In this document: piece by piece, positions 1-6,319 of the stretch
How the letters are laid out: each line of letters starts with the position of its first letter
How positions within the stretch are numbered: position 1 is the stretch's first letter
Assembly: GCA_900769385.1 (NCBI GenBank)
Contig: CAAGGO010000132.1
Span: 1-6,728, forward strand
Length of the DNA: 6,728 nucleotides
Reading direction: 5' to 3'
From: Rikenellaceae bacterium
GTDB taxonomy: Bacteria > Bacteroidota > Bacteroidia > Bacteroidales > UBA932
Translations under genes and position numbers: made by a program
Notes under the pieces: model-generated
Seen by the model: only the letters and a program-made list of their open reading frames with translations
What the model was told of the DNA's origin: nothing
Database searches by the model: none

Positions 1-405
1 AACCCCCTTCCTTACCCAGCTGCGGCTGGGGAAGAGAAAGACATTTTTTGCGGTCTGCTGGCTGATGGTGCTGGCTCCGCGGAGCTTTTTACCTTTACGG
101 TGTGCCTCCACTGCATTCTCTATTTCCACCCAGTCAAACCCTTTGTGCGTAAGGAAACGGGTATCCTCGCTGGCCATTACTGCCATTGCCAGGTTGGGGG
201 AGATTTTCTCCATAGGTACCCATCTCTTGTAGGTGTGGTATGTGTTGTCATTCCAGTTCCGGTACGTGCGTACTGCCATAAGTGGAGTATAATATACCGG
301 CACATATTTGAGCACTGTAACCCACCCCGCAGTAATCCCCACAAACCACAACGGAATGTAGAGCAGCAGCCATCTGAGAAACCTGGAACCTCTTTTCTTC
401 TTCAT
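1..405 (-). CDS. mtgA: Monofunctional biosynthetic peptidoglycan transglycosylase (GT51), 3' part missing
   Basis: Polymerises lipid II into glycan strands at the outer face of the inner membrane. The minus strand reads 135 codons from an ATG at 405-403 without a stop to the window edge, so roughly the C-terminal 40-45% of a usual 230-250-residue protein is missing. Visible parts: a basic N-terminus (MKKKRGSR), one membrane segment at about residues 11-32, GT51 motif 1 at residues 80-89 (EDTRFLTHKG, with E80 the expected catalytic glutamate), motif 2 at 110-117 (GASTISQQ), and the start of motif 3 (RSWVRKG, 128-134). No transpeptidase domain could be seen in this portion; the short cytoplasmic tail and rapid entry into the GT51 core favour MtgA over a class A PBP, but the missing C-terminus prevents proof. 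There is no Shine-Dalgarno sequence before the ATG. The gene is divergent from the M28-like gene. Confidence 0.9.
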   Translation of the reverse strand, partial: MKKKRGSRFLRWLLLYIPLWFVGITAGWVTVLKYVPVYYTPLMAVRTYRNWNDNTYHTYKRWVPMEKISPNLAMAVMASEDTRFLTHKGFDWVEIENAVEAHRKGKKLRGASTISQQTAKNVFLFPSRSWVRKGV

Positions 406-419
406 TTGAAAAATTACTC

Positions 420-427
420 TATTTTTG
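420..427 (+). promoter_or_regulatory. Candidate -7 box for the M28-like gene (TATTTTTG)
   Basis: TATTTTTG matches the Bacteroidota TAnnTTTG -7 consensus exactly and ends 21 bp before the ATG at 449, implying a very short leader. I see no TTG at the expected spacing upstream (about 394-402 is TC-rich), so the -33 element is weak or absent. The minus-strand box for mtgA begins at the very next base. Confidence 0.45.
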
Positions 428-435
428 CAAAATTA
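428..435 (-). promoter_or_regulatory. Candidate -7 box for mtgA (TAATTTTG on minus strand)
   Basis: The minus strand reads TAATTTTG, a full match to the Bacteroidota TAnnTTTG -7 consensus. It lies 22 bp upstream of the mtgA ATG, implying a leader of roughly 15-20 nt. A TTTG occurs upstream (plus-strand CAAA at 460-463), but the 24-bp gap is slightly longer than usual, so the -33 element is uncertain. The box directly abuts the opposite-strand box at 420-427. Confidence 0.5.
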
Positions 436-448
436 AAATTTCTTCCCG

Positions 449-1453
449 ATGAATGTACGCAAATTTTTTGCCGCAACGGCATTGTTTTTAACCTTTTTTT
501 CAACGGCAGGTACACTGCTGGGGCAGGTGCATTCATCATCTTCATACAAGTATCTTCTGGATGAAAAGAATACTCTGCAGCACCTGGAGTTCCTTACTTC
601 CCCGGAACTGGCAGGGCGTGCTGCAGGTACATCCCAGGCCAAGGAGGTTGCAGATTATATAGCTGAAGAGTTCAAGGAGTACGGTCTGGAGCCTTTCCAG
701 GGTATCAGCTTTTATCAGCCTTTTAAAATAGAGGTGGCATCCAAAAGGGGGGGCAGGGTTGTACCTTCTGTGAATAGGGAGCTGGACGGCTACAATGTAA
801 TTGGGTACGCCCCTGCAAAGAGCAAAAATGCCAATTATATAATTGTGGGTGCCCATTTTGATCATATCGGTTCCCCGGGAGAGAAGTTTTTTCCGGGGGC
901 GGATGACAATGCGTCCGGGGTTGCGGCGTTGCTGGAACTGGCAAAGGCATATGGAAAACGCTATCGGGAAAAAAATGACCTGAAACATCATTTTGTGTTT
1001 GTGGCATTTGACGGGAATAACCACAATTTGCAGGGGAGCAGGGCTTTTGTGCAGAGGAAAAGTATTGAGCCCTACAAGGTTACCTGTATGGTGAATATAG
1101 ACCAGATTGGAAGTACACTTACCCCGGTTGGGGAGTTTGACGAGTATATTCAGGTGCTTGGAGGCAACAAGCTGGATACCTGGCAGAAGGAGCAGCTTGA
1201 TTTTGCAAATGAATTTTTTGGTCTGGGGCTGTGCATAGATTATTCCTATTATGGAAGCCAGCAGTTCTATGACATTTTCTACAGGCTTTCAGACCAGCAG
1301 AGCTTTACCGAGGTGGGGATTCCGGCACTGCTGTTCACTTCGGGCATTACAAAACATACCAACAAGGAGACAGATACCGTTGGAACGCTCTCCCTTGGTG
1401 TGCTTCAAAGGCGTATTGAGCTGATTTACCGTTTCTTGTGGCTGATTGACTAG
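449..1453 (+). CDS. Secreted M28-family (Zn aminopeptidase fold) protein with altered active site
   Basis: 334 residues. An N-terminal signal peptide covers about residues 1-25 (basic start, hydrophobic 6-24, cleavage near LLGQ), so the protein is exported, probably to the periplasm. The M28 fold is recognisable from the helical lead-in (LTSPELAGRAAGT, 49-61), AHFDH at 135-139 with ligand H136, GADDNASG at 150-157 with ligand D152, NIDQIG at 216-221 with ligand D218, and GIPALLFTSG at 290-299. Canonical M28 enzymes have GEE at the position of G189-N190-N191, giving the catalytic base and a zinc ligand, and a zinc-binding His where this protein has N305 in the HTNKETDT stretch. Thus H136, D152 and D218 are kept while three catalytic or metal positions are Asn. 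It may be a pseudo-peptidase, or bind one metal and do other chemistry; a nearby His (H192 or H303) might compensate. Family assignment is firm, but activity cannot be assumed. The gene is divergent from mtgA and 71 bp upstream of eno. Confidence 0.88.
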   Translation: MNVRKFFAATALFLTFFSTAGTLLGQVHSSSSYKYLLDEKNTLQHLEFLTSPELAGRAAGTSQAKEVADYIAEEFKEYGLEPFQGISFYQPFKIEVASKRGGRVVPSVNRELDGYNVIGYAPAKSKNANYIIVGAHFDHIGSPGEKFFPGADDNASGVAALLELAKAYGKRYREKNDLKHHFVFVAFDGNNHNLQGSRAFVQRKSIEPYKVTCMVNIDQIGSTLTPVGEFDEYIQVLGGNKLDTWQKEQLDFANEFFGLGLCIDYSYYGSQQFYDIFYRLSDQQSFTEVGIPALLFTSGITKHTNKETDTVGTLSLGVLQRRIELIYRFLWLID

Positions 1454-1468
1454 CCAGTCACCCCGAGT

Positions 1469-1488
1469 GATTGAACAATCCTTTTTTT
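1469..1488 (+). terminator. Weak possible terminator after the M28-like gene
   Basis: A short inverted repeat, GATTGAACAATC (a 4-5 bp stem with a very small loop), is followed by C and seven T. The stem is too short for a confident intrinsic terminator. Transcription may well continue into eno. Confidence 0.25.
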
Positions 1489-1497
1489 CAGATGTTC

Positions 1498-1531
1498 TAT
1501 CCATAAAATTTAACGTGCAATTTTATGGATA
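1498..1531 (+). promoter_or_regulatory. Perfect 13-bp inverted repeat covering the eno start codon
   Basis: TATCCATAAAATT at 1498-1510 is exactly complementary to AATTTTATGGATA at 1519-1531, with an 8-nt loop (TAACGTGC). The eno ATG (1525-1527) lies in the right arm, so any transcript starting upstream of 1498 could pair its start codon into the hairpin. No Shine-Dalgarno sequence precedes the ATG. The repeat could act in RNA as a translation-controlling or temperature-sensitive hairpin, or in DNA as an operator for a dimeric regulator. The structure is seen directly; its function is inference. Confidence 0.55.
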
Positions 1532-2832
1532 TCTCAAATATTCTTGCCAGGGAAATCATAGATTCAAGGGGCAATCCTACAGTGGAGGTTGATGTTATTT
1601 TGAATGACGGCTCTTGGGGAAGGGCCAGTGTACCAAGCGGAGCATCTGTGGGTAGCAATGAGGCCCTGGAGTTGCGTGACGGGATAAAGAGCAGGTTTGG
1701 AGGGAAGGGGGTACTTATGGCCGTTGACAATATCAACGGAATCATTGCCCCTGAGCTGATTGGGACCGATGCCCTTAACCAGAGGGAAATTGATGCCACC
1801 CTCATTGATCTTGACGGTACACAAAACAAATCGCGTCTTGGGGCCAATGCCCTGCTGGCTGTGTCAATTGCAGTGGCAAAGGCTGCGGCAGATTATCTCA
1901 GGGTTCCATTGTACAAATATCTTGGTGGGGTAAATGCCCACGTGCTCCCTATGCCTATGATGAACATAGTGAATGGAGGGGCCCATTCCAACGCCCCTGT
2001 GGCATTCCAGGAATTTATGATACGTCCGGTTGGGGCCAGGAACTTCAAAGAGGCAATTATGATGGGTTCAAACATCTTTTACAGCTTGAAGAAGATCCTC
2101 AAAAGGGCCGGGATGAGTACCAGTGTGGGGGATGAAGGGGGATTTGCCCCAAACTTCACCTGTGCTGAAGAGGCTTTGAGCTATATTATGTGCGCCATCC
2201 AGAATGCAGGATACATACCGGCCAAGGATGTTACAATTGCACTTGACTGTGCGGCATCGGAGTTTTATGTTAAGGGACACTATGCCTCAGACGGGAAATA
2301 TGTCCCAGGGTACTATAACTATGCCATTTTTGAACAGGAGAGGGGAGTAAAGCGGACATCGGCAGAGCAGGTGCAGTATCTGAAACAGCTCATAAACAAA
2401 TATCCTATAGACTCGCTGGAAGACCCTATGTCTGAAGATGACTGGCAGGGGTGGCAGCGGATTACGGCAGAACTTTCAGGCAAGTGTCAGCTTGTTGGGG
2501 ATGACCTCTTTGTTACAAATGCAAAATATCTGGAGCAGGGGATAAACGAGAAGTGCGCCAATGCAATTCTGATTAAGGTGAACCAGATAGGCACCTTAAC
2601 TGAGACCTTAAAAACTGTTGCAATGGCCCAGCGGAACCGTTACGCTTGCATCATATCCCACCGTAGCGGAGATACGGAAGACCCTTTCATTGCAGACCTT
2701 GCCGTTGCCGTAAATGCCGGCCAGATAAAGACCGGCTCAATGTGCCGCTCGGAGAGGATTGCCAAATACAACCAGCTCATCCGCATTGAGGAACAGCTTG
2801 GTGCCCGTGGAAAATTTGCAGAGAAATATTAA
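1525..2832 (+). CDS. eno: Enolase (phosphopyruvate hydratase)
   Basis: 435 residues, the normal family length. Cytoplasmic glycolytic enzyme interconverting 2-phosphoglycerate and phosphoenolpyruvate with Mg2+. The ATG at 1525 is supported by the standard N-terminus leading into [15 protein letters not shown]. Visible active-site elements: loop-1 SGAS at 38-41, GGAH with H154, QEF with E163, VGDEGG with E204 (general acid), Mg ligands D241 (LDCAASEF), E299 (LEDP) and D326 (VGDDLF), [10 protein letters not shown] with base K351, SHRSGDTED at 378-386, and GQIKTG with K402. All catalytic residues are present, so it should be active. Oddities: Val42 replaces the usual Thr in the SGASTG mobile loop, D383 replaces the usual Glu of SHRSGETED, and residues about 250-278 form a tyrosine-rich stretch that seems longer than in related enolases. 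No Shine-Dalgarno sequence is present, and the start codon sits in a perfect inverted repeat. A strong terminator follows. Confidence 0.97.
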   Translation: MDISNILAREIIDSRGNPTVEVDVILNDGSWGRASVPSGASVGSNEALELRDGIKSRFGGKGVLMAVDNINGIIAPELIGTDALNQREIDATLIDLDGTQNKSRLGANALLAVSIAVAKAAADYLRVPLYKYLGGVNAHVLPMPMMNIVNGGAHSNAPVAFQEFMIRPVGARNFKEAIMMGSNIFYSLKKILKRAGMSTSVGDEGGFAPNFTCAEEALSYIMCAIQNAGYIPAKDVTIALDCAASEFYVKGHYASDGKYVPGYYNYAIFEQERGVKRTSAEQVQYLKQLINKYPIDSLEDPMSEDDWQGWQRITAELSGKCQLVGDDLFVTNAKYLEQGINEKCANAILIKVNQIGTLTETLKTVAMAQRNRYACIISHRSGDTEDPFIADLAVAVNAGQIKTGSMCRSERIAKYNQLIRIEEQLGARGKFAEKY

Positions 2833-2918
2833 TGTACTTTAACGGAGCCGGGAGTATGTGATGGAGATTGCCTGGAGAACCTTCCGGACATGGTGAGTGT
2901 GTTGATGCGGATAATGAA

Positions 2919-2965
2919 AATTGGGGAACAAACCGTAAGGCTTTTGTTCCCCAATTGTGTTTTTT
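2919..2965 (+). terminator. Strong intrinsic terminator after eno
   Basis: AATTGGGGAACAAA (2919-2932) is perfectly complementary to TTTGTTCCCCAATT (2943-2956), a 14-bp stem. The apex can add CC/GG pairs closed by a GTAA (GNRA-type) tetraloop. The stem is followed by GTG and a run of six T (2960-2965). It sits 86 bp after the eno stop and should separate eno from the downstream operon. Confidence 0.85.
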
Positions 2966-3005
2966 GCCCTTTTGGGGAATACCAGAGCTATTCAGTTTTC
3001 CCCAA
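2921..3005. repeat. Two tandem 34-bp palindromic units with TTGGGGAA/TTCCCCAA ends
   Basis: Unit 1 (2921-2954) and unit 2 (2972-3005) are each 34 bp, begin with TTGGGGAA, end with TTCCCCAA, and are separated by 17 bp (51-bp period). Their interiors differ. Unit 1 is the eno terminator stem; unit 2 lacks a T-run after it. Because the 8-bp arms are identical, the right arm of unit 1 could also pair with the left arm of unit 2. Confidence 0.6.
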
Positions 3006-3058
3006 CCGCAATATTTGCAAGTCTCAGGCACACCACAGCAGTGCTGCGTGCACAACAG

Positions 3059-3092
3059 TTGTTTTTTATTTTGAAAAATTGCAGTATTTTTA
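3059..3092 (+). promoter_or_regulatory. Candidate promoter of the lipoprotein-receptor operon
   Basis: TTG at 3059-3061 lies 23 bp before TATTTTTA at 3085-3092, which matches TAnnTTTG except for the last base. The spacing is at the long end of the Bacteroidota range. It predicts a start of transcription near 3098 and a leader of about 25-30 nt. It is downstream of the eno terminator, as expected for an independent operon. Confidence 0.4.
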
Positions 3093-3124
3093 CTTGGAAT
3101 GCGTTTAGTGTTAAAAGGCCTGAT

Positions 3125-4012
3125 ATGAAAAAACTGTTTCTTCATTTTATTTTGTTGCCGTTGTGTGCATTTCTGTTTCTTGTTTCATGTATGAGCGAGA
3201 GTGTAATTGGACTTGAATTTGATTCGGATAATGTTCTGGTACTGCATTCAGTGGCTTCTCCGCAGGAGCCTTTGCAGGCTATGTTTACAATTACTGATTA
3301 CGTTCTGCATGAAATGTACTATGATAAGCTGTATTATAATCAAAGACCGTATTCTGCAGATGCCGTTGTTGTTGCATATGTGAATGGCAGTACTGAGCCA
3401 ATACAGTTTGTTACCAGATATAATCCGTTGGATCCTGAATCTGATGTGTACCGGGGGTACTATGAAACAGATTATGTACCTGAGGATGGAGATGAAATTA
3501 CAATTGAGGCAAATTTCCCTGGTTATCCTCCAATTAAAGCAACCCAGAAGGTGCCGGTCAAACCAAATTTTGTTTTGGACTATGATATTGAAAAGGTATC
3601 TGATTACAAGGTGAAGCTTACGTTGCACTATACAATTCATGATGCTGCGGGCGAGGATAACTATTACAGATTCGTGTGGCCTTCACAAGCACTCTATGAA
3701 AATGAGAAGCATCTTTATAAGAGAGAGATCTCTTATTTTTCAGATATTAATGGATTTGGCACTTTTGATGGGGCATCCAAGACTATAAGTTATTCCACGG
3801 ATGTGACTATTCCTGCAAAAGAAGGTGGAGAGAGTCTGTTTGTAGATATATTCCAGAGTATAAGCAGTGATACTTACAAGTATCTGGAAAGCAGAAATGC
3901 AATTAGTTCAGGCATTTTTGGCGAGGTAGTGAAAACATATTCCAATGTGGAGGGGGGAGCAGGAATTTTTGCTGCCGTTTCAGGTGTGAGAATAGAGGTG
4001 CCGGTTAAATAG
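3125..4012 (+). CDS. DUF4249-type outer-membrane lipoprotein (first of two)
   Basis: 295 residues from the ATG at 3125. This start is chosen because it gives a clean lipoprotein signal peptide (MKKLFLHF, hydrophobic core 5-20, lipobox LVSC with C22) and follows AAAAGG at a short distance; longer in-frame starts would cross the eno terminator. The body matches the DUF4249 pattern as I know it: an N-terminal beta-rich part with SADAVVVAYVNG (77-88), GDEITIEANFPGYPPIKATQKVPVKP (122-147) and the hallmark DAAGEDNYYRF (173-183) leading into the second half. DUF4249 proteins are Bacteroidota lipoproteins usually found next to a TonB-dependent receptor; no biochemical function is known to me. The stop is 13 bp before the receptor start, so the two are surely cotranscribed. 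Expected location is the outer membrane, facing the periplasm or the surface. The residues after C22 (MSES) give no clear surface-export signal. No substrate is inferable. Confidence 0.8.
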   Translation: MKKLFLHFILLPLCAFLFLVSCMSESVIGLEFDSDNVLVLHSVASPQEPLQAMFTITDYVLHEMYYDKLYYNQRPYSADAVVVAYVNGSTEPIQFVTRYNPLDPESDVYRGYYETDYVPEDGDEITIEANFPGYPPIKATQKVPVKPNFVLDYDIEKVSDYKVKLTLHYTIHDAAGEDNYYRFVWPSQALYENEKHLYKREISYFSDINGFGTFDGASKTISYSTDVTIPAKEGGESLFVDIFQSISSDTYKYLESRNAISSGIFGEVVKTYSNVEGGAGIFAAVSGVRIEVPVK

Positions 4013-4013
4013 G

Positions 4014-4018
4014 GGAGG
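4014..4018 (+). promoter_or_regulatory. Canonical Shine-Dalgarno sequence before the receptor
   Basis: GGAGG, within GGGGAGGTGG directly after the TAG of the lipoprotein gene, lies 7 nt before the ATG at 4026. It fixes the receptor start. Such a perfect site stands out in this phylum and in this window, where mtgA, eno and the second lipoprotein gene have none. Confidence 0.75.
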
Positions 4019-4025
4019 TGGAATT

Positions 4026-6314
4026 ATGAGAAGAGCATTGTTTTTTGTTGCATTTGCAGTTGCCTTTTTGTGGGGAAGCCCCATTATGGCCCAAAACAAA
4101 AAAGATACAGTTTCCAGGACCAATATTTCCGAACATCTTCTGGATGAGATTACCGTTGTTGGGTCTAAAGTGGATGTTGGAGTGAAAAGTGCTGTTCTGG
4201 GTGCAATTGAGGTGCCTGTACATCAGATAAAGGTTACCCCAACTTTTATGGGAGAGGCTGATGTTATAAAGATGTTCCAGGCTCTTCCCGGAGTGCAATC
4301 CGGTAGTGACGGTACTGCAAAAATGTATGTAAGGGGTGGTGGTGCTGATGAAAATCTGTTCCTGTTGGAAGGTGTGCAAATTTTCAATCCAACCCATAGC
4401 GGGGGATTTTTTTCAGTGTTTGACCCTGATATGTTGCAGAATGTGGTACTTTATAAAGGGGCTTACCCTACCAGGTATGGCGGCAGACTTTCAAGTGTTG
4501 CGGAAATGTCTCTGGCAGACGGAGACTTCTATAAACACAGGCAGAGTTTGAGTGTGGGGCTTCTGTCATCTAAAGTGCATCTGCAAGGACCCCTGCAAAA
4601 TGGGAGGACATCCTATAATCTGTCTGTAAGGTACTCGTATCTGAATTCCATCATAAACAAATTGTTGGAGAGTGAGAAGTTCAAGGAAAAACATAGTGAA
4701 GACAATTTGAATGATGTGGTTTCAACTACTTTTTATGACATTACTGCAAAAATATCCCACAAGGTAAACTCCAGCAGCAGTTTGTCATTGAGCTTTTATA
4801 CCGGAAGAGATTATAATGATGTTGAATATAAAGAAGACAGATACTATAATAAAGATATAAATTCGGCAACGGAAACATCTGAAAAGAAACTCAACAGTTG
4901 GGGAAATATGGCTGCAATAGCCAAGTGGAAGACTGTTTTTTCACCATATGTGAGGGGAGATTTATCCTTGAAGTATTCAGATTATAATGGAAGATCAGTG
5001 AATTCACAGAATATAGTCACCACTTACTATAAAGAAGGTGAGCCGAATGCAGTAGAAAAGATTAATGACAGGATAGAGTATCTGTCAAAATTGAGTGACA
5101 TTACACAAGCCGGTGATTTTGTCTTTACAAAGAATGGAATTGACTTGAGTTTTGGATATGACTACACTCTTAATATCTCAAAGCCGGGTGTAATGAGTTC
5201 AAGCTACAAGGAGACGGAAAATGAGCAGGAATCTGATGCAGACCTTACAGAAAACAAGGTGGGGGACAGGTCACTTACAAATCACAACTTCTCCGTATAT
5301 GTGCAAAATGACCATAATATAACAGATTGGTTGAAAGTGAATTATGGCTTAAGAGCAGGACTGTTTTCTGCCGGTGAAAAAATATATCCTGCATTGGATC
5401 CAAGGGTAAGTGCCAGAGTACTTATGAGTGATAATCTGTCATTCAAGGCCTCGTATTCATCGGCACAGCAATATGTTCATCTGCTTGCTTCCAGCAATTT
5501 GAGCAATTACAGTGATATATGGGTATACAGTACAGACAAGGTAAGGCCAAGTGCCTCCCGACAAGTGTCCGCTGGTGTGAATTATACCCGTAACTCTTTT
5601 GATTTCAGTTTGGAGGGGTATTATAAACATCTTGATAATGTTATAGAATATAAGGACAATGTTTCATTCCTGGACGGGTCTGACCATTGGGAAGACAAGG
5701 TGTGCACTGGTGAGGGGTGGTCTTATGGAGTGGAGTTTCTGGCCCAGAAAACAACGGGGAAGACAACAGGCTGGATAGCCTATACATGGTCAAAAAGCGA
5801 GAGAAAATTTGACAGACCCGGCAATGTGCTCAACCATGGGGAGAAATTCTATGCCAAATATGACCGGAGGCATGATGTGAAGATTATAGTTTCACACAAG
5901 GTTTCTGAACGATTGAATCTGAATGGAGCATTCTATTATGCTACAGGACATTGCGGAGATTTGGCATTGGAGCATTACCATCCGTTTTATTTGGAAGACT
6001 ATAATTTTGAGGATTTCCTCCATGGCCTTACGATTGGGCCGGCCAACAGTTATACCGGTTATTATCCCATTAAAAACGGTTTTAGAATGCCTGATTCACA
6101 CAGATTGGATGTTAGTGTTGATATAAATTTTTTCCATAAAAAGGGGAGAAGCAGTATAGTGAACTTAGGAGTGTACAATCTCTATAACAAAGCCAATCCG
6201 GTTGTTGTGAAGGTTGGTTATTCGGATGATATATACAGTTCCTACAATAAACAGTTTCTGGCAATATCATATTTCCGTATAATGCCGTCAGTATCCTATA
6301 CTTTTAATTTTTGA
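4026..6314 (+). CDS. TonB-dependent outer-membrane receptor of the DUF4249-associated class
   Basis: 762 residues. A signal peptide (1-22, cleavage after IMA before Q23) precedes a short linker and a TonB-box-like stretch, DEITVVG (40-46). The plug domain occupies about 55-165, with the MFQALPGVQSGSDG (83-96), YVRGGGADENLFLLEGVQIFNP (101-122) and LYKGAYPTRYGGRLSSV (142-158) segments typical of plugs. The rest is a beta-barrel, with alternating aromatic and polar strands, QQYVHLL (481-487), YDRRHD (612-617), and a terminal Phe after VSYTFN for Bam recognition. It should import a ligand across the outer membrane using TonB-ExbBD energy. It lacks the N-terminal carboxypeptidase-regulatory-like domain that many Bacteroidota receptors carry before the plug, which makes it relatively short. 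It lies 13 bp after one DUF4249 lipoprotein gene and 5 bp before another, indicating one operon. Class is certain; the substrate is unknown. Confidence 0.93.
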   Translation: MRRALFFVAFAVAFLWGSPIMAQNKKDTVSRTNISEHLLDEITVVGSKVDVGVKSAVLGAIEVPVHQIKVTPTFMGEADVIKMFQALPGVQSGSDGTAKMYVRGGGADENLFLLEGVQIFNPTHSGGFFSVFDPDMLQNVVLYKGAYPTRYGGRLSSVAEMSLADGDFYKHRQSLSVGLLSSKVHLQGPLQNGRTSYNLSVRYSYLNSIINKLLESEKFKEKHSEDNLNDVVSTTFYDITAKISHKVNSSSSLSLSFYTGRDYNDVEYKEDRYYNKDINSATETSEKKLNSWGNMAAIAKWKTVFSPYVRGDLSLKYSDYNGRSVNSQNIVTTYYKEGEPNAVEKINDRIEYLSKLSDITQAGDFVFTKNGIDLSFGYDYTLNISKPGVMSSSYKETENEQESDADLTENKVGDRSLTNHNFSVYVQNDHNITDWLKVNYGLRAGLFSAGEKIYPALDPRVSARVLMSDNLSFKASYSSAQQYVHLLASSNLSNYSDIWVYSTDKVRPSASRQVSAGVNYTRNSFDFSLEGYYKHLDNVIEYKDNVSFLDGSDHWEDKVCTGEGWSYGVEFLAQKTTGKTTGWIAYTWSKSERKFDRPGNVLNHGEKFYAKYDRRHDVKIIVSHKVSERLNLNGAFYYATGHCGDLALEHYHPFYLEDYNFEDFLHGLTIGPANSYTGYYPIKNGFRMPDSHRLDVSVDINFFHKKGRSSIVNLGVYNLYNKANPVVVKVGYSDDIYSSYNKQFLAISYFRIMPSVSYTFNF

Positions 6315-6319
6315 TATTT

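Larger units (their letters stand above)
2833..3124. other. Intergenic region between eno and the receptor operon
   Basis: These 292 bp hold no credible gene; the open frames here have no recognisable protein content and run across an obvious terminator. In order they contain about 85 bp with nothing recognisable, the intrinsic terminator (2919-2965), a second palindromic unit (2972-3005), a modest imperfect hairpin with GCAC/GTGC and CAGC/GCTG arms (3028-3051), and a candidate promoter (3059-3092). This is the natural transcriptional break in the window. Confidence 0.7.

Noticed and set aside
100..564. Plus-strand open frame of 154 codons opposite mtgA and crossing the divergent promoter
   Set aside because: The minus strand clearly encodes GT51 motifs, and the plus-strand product has no recognisable domain; it also overlaps the start of the M28-like gene in another frame.
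1497..1847. Minus-strand open frame over the 5' end of eno
   Set aside because: It is a shadow of a highly conserved enolase coding region and has no independent support.
3012..3017. TATTTG as a promoter -7 box upstream of the lipoprotein gene
   Set aside because: It lacks the two spacer bases of TAnnTTTG and would leave a leader of about 100 nt; the box at 3085-3092 fits better.
3028..3051. Hairpin with GCAC/GTGC and CAGC/GCTG arms as a riboswitch or small RNA
   Set aside because: Arms are short with an asymmetric internal loop, it lies upstream of the candidate transcription start, and no known RNA family is recognisable.
2868..3108. Small proteins of about 68-72 codons in the gap after eno, and a 122-codon minus-strand frame there
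   Set aside because: They read across the terminator hairpin and second palindrome, have no domain-like sequence, and their pattern is explained by the inverted repeats.
2957..3124. N-terminal extension of the first lipoprotein to an ATG at 2957
   Set aside because: It begins inside the eno terminator region, passes through palindromes, and would place the lipoprotein signal peptide internally; the ATG at 3125 gives a standard signal peptide.
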